31,646 nt of DNA from an uncultured Chloroflexota bacterium (GTDB lineage: Bacteria > Chloroflexota > Dehalococcoidia > CAUJGQ01). The position numbers were made by a program, and so were the translations under genes. Below are positions 1 to 7,582 of the stretch, one piece after another; position 1 is the first letter of the stretch; each line of letters begins with the position of its first letter. The DNA is taken from positions 1-31,646 of the forward strand of contig CALFMN010000047.1 of NCBI GenBank assembly GCA_937879875.1, in the 5' to 3' direction. The notes beneath the pieces are model-generated. The model was not told the origin of the DNA. It was given only the letters and a program-made list of their open reading frames with translations, and ran no database searches.

Positions 1-902
1 CTGGTGCCGCCCGACCAGGCATCGACCTCCTCGCGAAGCCGCGCCAGCGCCTCGCTGAACGTCTTCGTCTTCAGCAGGTGCGTGACTTCGTTCAGCCACG
101 TGCTGAAGACGAAGGTCGAGACGTGCCGCACCTCGGCCTGCATCGCATACAAGAACTGCACGAGAAAGCGCGAGTACAGGTCCATCGAGCCGCTGACGTC
201 GCAGAGCACAACCAGCCGCAGTGCACTCACGCGCCGGCGCTGATGGTAGAGGTCCAGCACCTCGCCGCCGTGCTTCACGGAGCGGCGCAGGCTCTGGCGC
301 AGGTCCACCGGCCCGCCGCTGCGCGCCGTGCGCGTGCGCCGGCTGAGCTGCGAGGCAAGCTTCGGCGCAAGCTGGCGAATCACCCGCCGCGCCCGCTTCA
401 CCTCGTCGCCGCTGTACTGCGAAAAGTCCTTCGCCGTCAGCAGGTCGGCGTTGCTGTAGGTGCCGGAGGGGTTGTCGCCCTCCGGCTCGTAGGCGATGCG
501 CGTCTGCACCGGCGCCAGCTTCGAGCCGTCACGCCCGGCGCGGCGCGGACGCGAGGGCGGCGCGTCGCTGTAGCGCGTGCGCGGCAGCGCCTCGTGGCCG
601 GCAGCGCGATCGGAGCGCCAGTAGAGGTCGAAGAGCATGTCGAACAGCGGATAGTCTTCGATGCGCGAGACGAGGTTGGCGCGCAGGGCGATGCGGAAAT
701 CGTCGCGCCGCGCGAGATCGAGCAGCGCCAGGCCGCGCGCCGCGTCGATCAGCCGCCCGCTGGTGACGTCGATCTCGGACTGCTTGAGCAGGCGGCCGAA
801 GCGGATCAGGTTCTCCGCCAGCGAGCCGCCGCGCTCGCCCAGCGCCTCGCCCAGCTCGTTTTCCAGGGAGAGCGCGTGCAGCGGATTGGGAACGCTGGTC
901 AT
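1..902 (-). CDS. VWA-domain protein, CoxE-like (3' end outside window)
   Basis: Cytosolic von Willebrand factor A protein that in cox-type gene sets works with a MoxR ATPase to insert or activate metal centres in molybdenum hydroxylases; the role is inferred from family and neighbours. The 300 visible codons begin with MTSVPNPLHALSLENELGE. The MIDAS metal-binding motif DVSGS lies at residues 235-239 inside the strand LRLVVLCDVSGSM, preceded by an arginine-rich stretch (residues about 185-230), which is the usual CoxE architecture. The coding sequence runs off the left edge, so the last part of the VWA fold is missing. The ATG at 902 lies 19 bases after the stop of the MoxR gene, so the two are probably co-transcribed and coupled. 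Family assignment is firm; the substrate enzyme is not in this window. Confidence 0.85.
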   Translation of the reverse strand, partial: MTSVPNPLHALSLENELGEALGERGGSLAENLIRFGRLLKQSEIDVTSGRLIDAARGLALLDLARRDDFRIALRANLVSRIEDYPLFDMLFDLYWRSDRAAGHEALPRTRYSDAPPSRPRRAGRDGSKLAPVQTRIAYEPEGDNPSGTYSNADLLTAKDFSQYSGDEVKRARRVIRQLAPKLASQLSRRTRTARSGGPVDLRQSLRRSVKHGGEVLDLYHQRRRVSALRLVVLCDVSGSMDLYSRFLVQFLYAMQAEVRHVSTFVFSTWLNEVTHLLKTKTFSEALARLREEVDAWSGGT

Positions 903-921
903 AGAAGCATGCCCGGCGCGC

Positions 922-1911
<990 letters not shown>

Positions 1912-1913
1912 CG

Positions 1914-2231
1914 TTAGTCGGGGTCGATGCGCTCGACGAAGACGTCCATCACGCCACCGCAGATCTTGTCCTCGCCGTCCACCGGCTCGGTCAGGTCAAC
2001 GCTGACGATGCCGGGCTGGCCGCCATCGAGCACGTCCATCGCCCGCTGCCAGACCTCAGCCTCGCCGCAACCGCCGCCGATCGTGCCGAAGAAGGAGCCG
2101 TCCGGCCGCACCACCATCTTGGCGCCGGCCTTGCGCGGCGTCGAACCGCGCGTCTGCGCCACGGTCGCCAGTGCGATCGGCTCGCCCCGCCCGATCGCGG
2201 CCTCGATCTCGGCGTACACTTCGTTACTCAT
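1914..2231 (-). CDS. XdhC/CoxI-family small protein (CoxF-like)
   Basis: Short XdhC-family protein of 105 residues containing only the N-terminal XdhC_CoxI domain; the Rossmann domain of full-length XdhC is absent. XdhC proteins bind molybdenum cofactor and help its sulfuration before insertion into xanthine-dehydrogenase or CO-dehydrogenase-type enzymes. Visible family motifs are ALATVAQTRGSTPRKAGAKM near residues 19-38, GTIGGGCGEAEVW in the middle, and KICGGVMDVFVE close to the end. The ATG at 2231 is chosen because GGAG lies about nine bases upstream; the open frame continues 23 codons further but with no family similarity. It leads the cassette XdhC-MoxR-VWA, the same set of functions as coxF-coxD-coxE of CO-dehydrogenase clusters. 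Split XdhC proteins normally have a separate Rossmann partner, not seen here. Confidence 0.88.
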   Translation of the reverse strand: MSNEVYAEIEAAIGRGEPIALATVAQTRGSTPRKAGAKMVVRPDGSFFGTIGGGCGEAEVWQRAMDVLDGGQPGIVSVDLTEPVDGEDKICGGVMDVFVERIDPD

Positions 2232-2482
2232 CTCAGATCTCCGATGGTCGTAGGGGGCAAGCCCCCTCTCACCCCCGAATCTGTTGCGGCCTGCGGCCAC
2301 GTTGATTTCACTGCGAGTTCACCCCCGCGCCGACTGCCGGCAACGGATCGAATTCGCACTTACTTGACATTAGTATCGTACCGGGCCGGCGGACCGCCGC
2401 GCAATTCGGCTTGTGGCGTAGCGGCGGTTCGCGGCCGTTCACGAACGGCCCCTACCGGAACCAACACCGATCCGCCACTGCC
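2232..2482. other. Intergenic region with two short palindromes
   Basis: No gene is seen. A tight hairpin AGGGGGC-AA-GCCCCCT lies at 2252-2267, and GGCCGTTC-AC-GAACGGCC at 2433-2450 followed by CCCTAC; both resemble the G-rich palindromes in other gaps of this window. The text GCAAGCCCCCTCTC at 2257-2270 recurs at 29228-29241. On the minus strand TTGCGC (2399-2404) and TACGAT (2375-2380), 18 bases apart, could be a promoter for the XdhC cassette, but the match is weak. Confidence 0.45.
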
Positions 2483-3946
2483 TCATTCGTACCCCGGCGG
2501 GCGCTGGAAGCCGCCGAACTCCCGCGCGACGAGCCCGGCGAAACGCAGCGGCGTGCGGTCTTCCAGGTACGGCCCGATCGCCTGCAGGCCGATGGGCAAC
2601 CCGCGCTGCGTCAGCCCGACCGGAAACGCCGTCGCTGGCTGGCCGCAAAGAATCGTGACCGACGGGTAGACGACGTTGAGTCCATAGTGCTCCGGCTTGC
2701 CGTTCACCAATACCGTTCGCTGGCCGAACGGGACACTCGGATCGACGTGCGGGAACGGTGGTGTCATCGTGACCGGCGCCAGCAGTATGTCCCAATCGCG
2801 GAAGAAGGCGCGAAACGCGGCCCGGAACTGCTCGCGCTGCCCGTGCCAGGCGATATACTGCCGCGCCGAGGCGATGTATCCCTGCGCCTGCGCTGCGTCG
2901 AACTCATCGCCGTGCACCTGCAACGCCGCCGCGGCGCCGGCGCGCACGTCGTCGGGCATCTCGCCGGCGATCATCACCGCCAGCAGCGAAAGATAGGTCT
3001 TGTGGTGCTCGCGCAGGTCGCCGAACTCTGGCGGCAGCGCCTGCTTCACCGTGGCGCCGGCGCCGGCCAGTTGATCGGCCAGCCGTTGCTGCGCGGCGGC
3101 GATCTCGTCGTCGAGCGGTGCCCACGGAATGCGCGGCAGCACGGCCACGCGGAACTCCGCCAGCCGCTCCCGCCGCGCCGCGGGAAGCTCCAGCCGCCAG
3201 GCCACGTCCTCGCCGATCTCCGGCCCGCTCACGACGTCGAACCCTAGCTCCAGATCCTCGGCGCTGCGCGCGAGCGGCCCCTGCACGCCCATCACCGTCG
3301 CCCAGTTGGGCAGCGGGCTGCCGGGATAGTGGCCGCTGCGCGCCAGCGCGGTCTCGCTGGGGCGGTGGCCGTAGACGCCGCAGAACGCCGCCGGCACGCG
3401 GATCGAGCCGCCGATGTCACTGCCGAACTCCAGCGGTGTGAGCCCCGCCGCCAGCGCCGCGCCGCCGCCCCCCGTGCTGCCGCCGGGCGTGCGCGCAAGA
3501 TCCCAGGGGTTGTTCGTCCGGCCGAAGACCGGATTGTTCGCCTGCCAGTCGCCGGCCATCGGCGGAATATTGGTCTTTCCCATGATCGCGGCGCCTGCCG
3601 CGCGCACGCGCCCGGTCAACACACTGTCGGACTCGGCGCGGTGGACGGCGCGGTCGGGCATGCCCGCGGTGCTGGGCAGGCCCGCCACATCGATGCAGTC
3701 CTTGATCGTCAGCGGCAGGCCGAGCAGGGCGCCGTCCTCACCGCGCGCCCGCGCCGCATCGGCGGCACGCGCGGCGTGGCGGGCGTTGTCGTAATCCGGC
3801 GTAACGATCGCGTTGAGCGTCGGGTTGAAGCGCCCGATGCGCTCCAAATGCAGGTCGAGCAGCTCTTCGGCCGAAACGCGCCGCTCGCGCAGCCAGCGCA
3901 GCATCTCCACCGCCGGGGCAAAGGCATCAAGCTGAGTGGTCGTCAT
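2483..3946 (-). CDS. Amidase signature family hydrolase
   Basis: Serine amidase of 487 residues that hydrolyses a carboxamide, substrate unknown. The Ser-cisSer-Lys triad is visible: Lys82 in LTIKDCID, Ser157 in TPGGSTGGGG, and nucleophile Ser181 in SDIGGSIRVP. The residue after the cis-Ser is Thr rather than the common Ser, which some family members share. The C-terminal region (CGQPATAFPVG, GLPIGLQAIGPYLEDRT) matches amidases of the AtzE/indoleacetamide type rather than GatA, and no gatB or gatC lies nearby, so a role in tRNA amidation is unlikely. The start at 3946 has GGGGGAG about six bases upstream, which is itself the flank of a G-rich hairpin. It follows queE in the same direction but is separated from it by that hairpin. 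Confidence 0.9.
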   Translation of the reverse strand: MTTTQLDAFAPAVEMLRWLRERRVSAEELLDLHLERIGRFNPTLNAIVTPDYDNARHAARAADAARARGEDGALLGLPLTIKDCIDVAGLPSTAGMPDRAVHRAESDSVLTGRVRAAGAAIMGKTNIPPMAGDWQANNPVFGRTNNPWDLARTPGGSTGGGGAALAAGLTPLEFGSDIGGSIRVPAAFCGVYGHRPSETALARSGHYPGSPLPNWATVMGVQGPLARSAEDLELGFDVVSGPEIGEDVAWRLELPAARRERLAEFRVAVLPRIPWAPLDDEIAAAQQRLADQLAGAGATVKQALPPEFGDLREHHKTYLSLLAVMIAGEMPDDVRAGAAAALQVHGDEFDAAQAQGYIASARQYIAWHGQREQFRAAFRAFFRDWDILLAPVTMTPPFPHVDPSVPFGQRTVLVNGKPEHYGLNVVYPSVTILCGQPATAFPVGLTQRGLPIGLQAIGPYLEDRTPLRFAGLVAREFGGFQRPPGYE

Positions 3947-3963
3947 GGTCTCCCCCTCCCCTG

Positions 3964-3991
3964 CCCCTCCCCCAATGCGTTGGGGGAGGGG
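3964..3991 (-). terminator. G-rich hairpin between queE and amidase
   Basis: Perfect 12-bp stem, arms 3964-3975 (CCCCTCCCCCAA) and 3980-3991, with loop TGCG. It lies downstream of queE and just upstream of the amidase ribosome-binding site. There is no U-run, so it may be a member of the intergenic palindrome family of this genome rather than a true intrinsic terminator. Confidence 0.5.
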
Positions 3992-3999
3992 AACGCCTT

Positions 4000-4030
4000 C
4001 CCTAATCCCTGATCCCTAAACCCTATCCCC
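4000..4030. repeat. Heptamer tandem repeat CCCTNAW
   Basis: Four near-identical units follow one another: CCCTAAT, CCCTGAT, CCCTAAA, CCCTAT, then CCCC. The tract ends eight bases before the queE stop codon and adjoins the hairpin at 3964-3991. A simple-sequence origin is likely; there is no sign of a chromosome end. Confidence 0.6.
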
Positions 4031-4037
4031 TGTCCAC

Positions 4038-4724
4038 CTACACGCCGATCACATCCGGACCCCAGATATACTTGTGCTGCTGCAAGCCGAGGCGCGTGTT
4101 CGGCGGGCTCGCCGCAAGCAGCCAGGCGACCAGCTCTTGCGGCTCGACAAGGCCCCAGGCCGGGTTGAAGAAGCTGATCACGGGCAGAGCCGCCAGCCGC
4201 TCGCGCACCACGCGCACGGCATAGTCGAAGTCCTCACGGCCGGCGATCACAAACTTCACTTCGTCGCCTTCGCGCAGCAGCGTGAGGTTCTCCCAGCGGT
4301 TGTGCCGCTCCATGCCGGACAGGGGACACTTCACATCGAGGTTCCAGTGCAGCCGCGGTTCGGCCGGCCAGAGCGGCAGGAAGCCGGAGGTCTCGATCTC
4401 GACCGAGCGCAGCGCTAGCAGTTCAGCGAACAGGCGGGGAATGAGCGTCTGCACCGCGCGGCGCTGCACCAGCGGCTCGCCGCCGGTGATGCAGACGTTG
4501 GGCAGTGCGCCAAACGCGGTGAGGCGAGCGATCGCATCCGCCAGCTCAAGGCGCTCACCGCCCTGAAAGGTGTAGGCAGAATCGCACCAGACGCAGCGCA
4601 ATGGGCAGCGCGACAGGCGCAGGAAGGCGGTTGGCGTGCCGGCGCGCAGCCCTTCGCCCTGCACGCTGGCGAAGGTTTCGGTGACCAGCAGTTCGGTCGT
4701 TTCTCCAACGGCGGCAGCGATCAT
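4038..4724 (-). CDS. queE: 7-carboxy-7-deazaguanine synthase (QueE)
   Basis: Radical SAM enzyme that turns 6-carboxy-tetrahydropterin into 7-carboxy-7-deazaguanine, the committed ring contraction on the way to queuosine and other deazapurines. The 228-residue protein shows the N-terminal TFASVQGEGLRAGTPTAFLR, the cluster-binding motif CPLRCVWC (C-x3-C-x2-C), the SAM-binding NVCITGGEPL, and a C-terminal GLQQHKYIWGPD typical of QueE. The ATG at 4724 has AGGAGG six bases upstream; the frame extends further upstream but without family similarity. No queC, queD or queF lies in this window, so the pathway partners must be elsewhere. The 233-base gap to the divergent copper-protein gene holds its likely promoter. 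Confidence 0.93.
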   Translation of the reverse strand: MIAAAVGETTELLVTETFASVQGEGLRAGTPTAFLRLSRCPLRCVWCDSAYTFQGGERLELADAIARLTAFGALPNVCITGGEPLVQRRAVQTLIPRLFAELLALRSVEIETSGFLPLWPAEPRLHWNLDVKCPLSGMERHNRWENLTLLREGDEVKFVIAGREDFDYAVRVVRERLAALPVISFFNPAWGLVEPQELVAWLLAASPPNTRLGLQQHKYIWGPDVIGV

Positions 4725-4750
4725 GGATGCCCTCCTGGGCCGTACGCACG

Positions 4751-4776
4751 ATGATACTGCACCGCGCTGAGCGGTG
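4751..4776 (-). promoter_or_regulatory. Possible queE promoter with palindrome
   Basis: On the minus strand TATCAT (4751-4756) resembles a -10 box 27 bases before the queE start. Immediately upstream is the palindrome CACCGC-N5-GCGGTG (4760-4776), in the spacer where a repressor could bind. The -35 position is poor. No preQ1 riboswitch consensus was recognised. Confidence 0.3.
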
Positions 4777-4957
4777 TCCGACGCGCCGAGATGCGCGCCG
4801 GCAACGCAGTTCCCCGAGCGGCTTCGCGCAGAATGGCGCGGATTTGCCACGGCCGCCATGCATCTGCCTTGTATGCAGGTGCGTATTTCCAGCATGAGCC
4901 GGTGAGCCCGGCCGCCCCACCGCAACACGCACCCCAGAGCGCCGTAAAGGAGGAACC

Positions 4958-6001
4958 GTGTTTGCACAATTCAACCGCCGGCTGGCTGCCGGCGCGGCGG
5001 CGGTGGCGCTGCTTGCCGGGGCCGGACTGGCCGGCGGCGGCCATCCGGCTGCGGCCGACACTGCAGCGGTCAGCATCAACAACTTCGCCTTCATGCCAGC
5101 TTCGGTCACGGTGACGGCCGGCAGCACCGTCACCTGGACAAACAACCAGAGCGTTACGCACACCGTCACCGCCGACGACGGCAGCTTCGATGCCGGCCGC
5201 CTGTCCCCCGGCCAGATGTTTTCGATGACCTTCAGCGCGGCCGGCACGATCGCCTACCACTGCAATATCCATCCGTTCATGCACGGCATGATCGTCGTGA
5301 TGGCCGCCGCCGCGCCGACCGGCAGCGGGAACACGGGCAGCTCGGGTGCGGGCAGCTCCGCCACCACCGCGCCGACCGGAGGACGTACGCTTAGCCTGAG
5401 CGCTGGCTACAACCTCGTCGGCCCGCCCGACGGCACGACCTTCGGCGACAGCACCGCCTTCGCCTTCGACCCGCAGGCGAATATGTACCATCAGCTCGAT
5501 GCCGGCGAACAGACACAGGCCGGCCAGGGCTACTGGCTGCTGAGCGACAACGGCGGCAGCATGCCGCTGGCCGCCGGCAGCAACACGCCCGCCACTTTTA
5601 TGGCCGCGGCCGGAGCGTGGCAGATCATCGGCAATCCCAGCGGAACGCAGGCCGCCCTCGTGACCGGCGCCGATGCCTTGTGGACATACGATGCGGCCGG
5701 TGGACAGTACCAGAAGGCGACGATGCTGCAACCGGGCCAGGGCGCATGGGCGCTGTCGCAGGCCGGCGGCAGGATCACGATTACACCCGGCGGCCAGACG
5801 GCGACGCCGACGCCAAGCCCCACGCCGCAACCGCAGATCCAGCCGGTGCGGACCGTGCAACCAGCGCAGCCCGTGCAACCGGCGCCGACGCCATATATCC
5901 CGCCAAACCCGTACTACGGTCCGGCAAACGTCGGGCCAATGACGCCGATGCCGATGCCGATGCCCATGCCCATGCCGCGACCGATGCCGAGGCCCTACTG
6001 A
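4958..6001 (+). CDS. Secreted amicyanin-like cupredoxin with C-terminal surface modules
   Basis: Exported blue-copper protein of 347 residues. A twin-Arg-free signal peptide (residues 1-33, ending HPAAA-DT) precedes a cupredoxin domain (about 35-117). The type-1 copper ligands are visible: His68 in SVTHTVT, then Cys102, His105 and Met108 in YHCNIHPFM, the C-x2-H-x2-M spacing of amicyanin. After a Ser/Gly/Thr linker come two related modules at about 148-205 (AGYNLVGPP) and 219-270 (GAWQIIGNP), each ending GQGYW or GQGAW. A proline/glutamine-rich stalk follows, and the protein ends in Met-Pro repeats. Start is GTG with AAAGGAGG four bases upstream. Likely an extracellular electron carrier or copper-binding protein; the redox partner is unknown. 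The same modules occur in the CAP protein at 18807-20351. Confidence 0.9.
   Translation: MFAQFNRRLAAGAAAVALLAGAGLAGGGHPAAADTAAVSINNFAFMPASVTVTAGSTVTWTNNQSVTHTVTADDGSFDAGRLSPGQMFSMTFSAAGTIAYHCNIHPFMHGMIVVMAAAAPTGSGNTGSSGAGSSATTAPTGGRTLSLSAGYNLVGPPDGTTFGDSTAFAFDPQANMYHQLDAGEQTQAGQGYWLLSDNGGSMPLAAGSNTPATFMAAAGAWQIIGNPSGTQAALVTGADALWTYDAAGGQYQKATMLQPGQGAWALSQAGGRITITPGGQTATPTPSPTPQPQIQPVRTVQPAQPVQPAPTPYIPPNPYYGPANVGPMTPMPMPMPMPMPRPMPRPY
5939..5998 (+). repeat. In-gene hexamer repeat coding Met-Pro
   Basis: Tandem CCGATG/CCCATG hexamers encode the tail MTPMPMPMPMPMPRPMPRP of the copper protein. Such tracts can vary in copy number by slippage. Methionine-rich repeats can bind Cu(I), so the tail could add copper sites; that is inference. 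Confidence 0.7.
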
Positions 6002-6032
6002 CACGGGCTGGCAACCGACATTGGAGATCAGA

Positions 6033-6071
6033 CAGGAGGCCGATGCGCGAACGATGCGCACCGGCCTCCTG
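6033..6071. terminator. Hairpin between convergent genes
   Basis: Outer arms CAGGAGGCCG (6033-6042) and CGGCCTCCTG (6062-6071) pair perfectly, with a further inner TGCGC/GCGCA pairing. It sits between the 3' ends of the copper-protein gene and pspAA and can serve both strands. No clear U-run is present. Confidence 0.6.
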
Positions 6072-6198
6072 CGTTGTCGCGGACTCGCATGCAAGCCGGC
6101 GGTGCGAACGGGGAGCGCCGCGGTGTCGCATCAGCCTCCGCTTCGAACGCGCGGAACTCTCCGAACCGCGAGCGCACGCGAGCAGATCGTGCGGCCGG

Positions 6199-6480
6199 TC
6201 AGACCGACGAGATCAACCCTTCATCGCTGAACAGCGCTTTGACCTCGTCTACCGTCGCGTCGGAGGGTGGCAGGATCAGGTTGGATTCGACGATCTCCTC
6301 GGGCGGAAGGCGGCGGCCCTTGCTGCGCACGTAGTCCAGCATCTGGCCGAGGAGTTGTGTGAAGCGCGTCTCGTCGTGGTGATCGATCTCATCCAGCATC
6401 TGGGTATCGATCTTATCGAGCTCGTCGAGCTGTGCGCCGGAAAGCTCCCACTGACCCTCGCCCTGAATACGGACGATCAT
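6199..6480 (-). CDS. pspAA: PspA-associated protein PspAA
   Basis: Small cytosolic partner of PspA found beside pspA in Actinobacteria, Chloroflexota and related phyla; its exact role in the membrane-stress response is not settled. The 93-residue protein opens with MIVRIQGEGQWELSGAQLDE and ends LPPSDATVDEVKALFSDEGL, both characteristic of the family. The ATG at 6480 has GGAGG seven bases upstream; a longer frame upstream lacks family similarity. It lies 103 bases after pspA in the same direction and is probably in one operon with it. Confidence 0.85.
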   Translation of the reverse strand: MIVRIQGEGQWELSGAQLDELDKIDTQMLDEIDHHDETRFTQLLGQMLDYVRSKGRRLPPEEIVESNLILPPSDATVDEVKALFSDEGLISSV

Positions 6481-6583
6481 CGCGCTACCTCCGCGCGCCG
6501 GCCGGCGCGCCATCTGCAGGTTTGAGACACGATGACGCGGCGCGGGGCGCGCGCTGCAACAACCGCCCTCCGCGCCGCGCGAA

Positions 6584-7333
6584 TCAGTGGCTGCCCGGTG
6601 GCCCGATCTGCGGCCGCTGGCCCGGCGCGCCCAGCTCTGCCTTCATCTTCGCCAGTTCGTCGTCAACGCCGGACTGGGCCGTGATCTGCGCGAGCTGGCG
6701 ATCGACGTCGTTGCCTCCGCCGGGGCCGATGGCGGTCACGTCTGCCAGCACGCCTGTGTTCACCAACTCGTCGATCGCGCCGGCCCGCGCCTGCATCTGC
6801 GAAGTCTTGTTCTGCGCCCGGTCGATCGCCGAGCCGATGTCGGTCATCTCTTCGGAGATGCCGGTGACGGCCTCGCCGATCTTGACCTGCGCTTTGGCCG
6901 CGGAGTACTGCGCCTTGATCACTTCCTTCTGCGTGCGGAAGGATTCGACCTTGGCGGAGAGCCGCGCCTCGGCGTCGCTCAGCTTCTGCTGCTGGTCGTT
7001 CAGCGCAGAGATCTGCTGGTCCAGCCCGTCGAGCTGCTGTTGCGCCGCCTGCTTGCGCACCAGCACGGTGCGGGCCAGGTCTTCGCGGTCGGCGGCCAGC
7101 GCCTGGCGGGCCTGATTGTCCATGCGCTGCACATCGGCGCGCAATCCGGCCGACTGCAGCTCCAGCCGCTTCTTGGCAGTCGTCACCTCGACGATGCCAC
7201 GCTTGAAGTTCTGCACCTGTTCGAGCTGCCGCTCATACGAGTAATCCAGGGTCTCGCCGGGATTCTCGGCCTTGTCGAGAGCACGGTTGACCTTCGACTT
7301 GAAGATCGTCGACATGCGGCTCAGGATGCCCAT
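6584..7333 (-). CDS. pspA: PspA/IM30 family membrane-stress protein
   Basis: Phage-shock-protein A homologue of the ESCRT-III-like superfamily; it binds and stabilises stressed membranes and forms large oligomers. The 249-residue protein is mostly coiled coil, with the N-terminal amphipathic segment MGILSRMSTIFKSKVNRALD, long heptad-rich helices between about 30 and 190 (KRGIVEVTTAKKRLELQ, LDQQISALNDQQQKLS) and a Gly/Pro-rich tail. The ATG at 7333 follows GGAGG closely; ten upstream codons in frame are not conserved. No PspC, PspB or PspF is nearby, so control differs from the enterobacterial system. A -10-like TATACT lies 58 bases upstream. Confidence 0.93.
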   Translation of the reverse strand: MGILSRMSTIFKSKVNRALDKAENPGETLDYSYERQLEQVQNFKRGIVEVTTAKKRLELQSAGLRADVQRMDNQARQALAADREDLARTVLVRKQAAQQQLDGLDQQISALNDQQQKLSDAEARLSAKVESFRTQKEVIKAQYSAAKAQVKIGEAVTGISEEMTDIGSAIDRAQNKTSQMQARAGAIDELVNTGVLADVTAIGPGGGNDVDRQLAQITAQSGVDDELAKMKAELGAPGQRPQIGPPGSH

Positions 7334-7390
7334 TACTTCCTCCAACCCATCCGGCGGTGCCATGCCGCGCGTTTCCGCGTTTCAACGTCC

Positions 7391-7396
7391 AGTATA
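7391..7396 (-). promoter_or_regulatory. Possible pspA -10 box
   Basis: The minus strand reads TTATACTGG here. TATACT is a five-of-six match to the housekeeping -10 box, 58 bases before the pspA start. The -35 position is not recognisable. Confidence 0.3.
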
Positions 7397-7505
7397 AGCC
7401 GTCGGACGCGCAGACGGAGCGGAGTTCGGGAACTCATTGCCGGGGCAGACGTCGAACGCTCGCAGCGGTCGCGGCGCGCCGATACTGATGCTGAACCCGT
7501 GCACG

Positions 7506-7535
7506 TTGACGCGACGCCGGCGCGCTGCGCATAGT
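7506..7535 (+). promoter_or_regulatory. Possible kinase-gene promoter
   Basis: TTGACG (7506-7511) and CATAGT (7530-7535) are separated by 18 bases, about 47 bases before the kinase start. The -35 box matches five of six positions and the -10 box four of six. Confidence 0.4.
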
Positions 7536-7582
7536 CCGTACGAGCCTGACGCGGCGAAGACGGGCGGGACCGAAGGACGACA

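Noticed and set aside
2364..2369. TTGACA on the plus strand
   Set aside because: No -10 box at 15-19 bases downstream and no plus-strand gene follows.
4000..4030. Telomere-like CCCTAA repeats
   Set aside because: Only four degenerate units inside a chromosome with genes on both sides; simple-sequence origin is far more likely.
4721..6094. 457-codon minus-strand frame opposite the copper protein
   Set aside because: Composition is Arg/Ala/Gly-rich and shows no domain; the plus strand carries a clear cupredoxin with signal peptide and Shine-Dalgarno.
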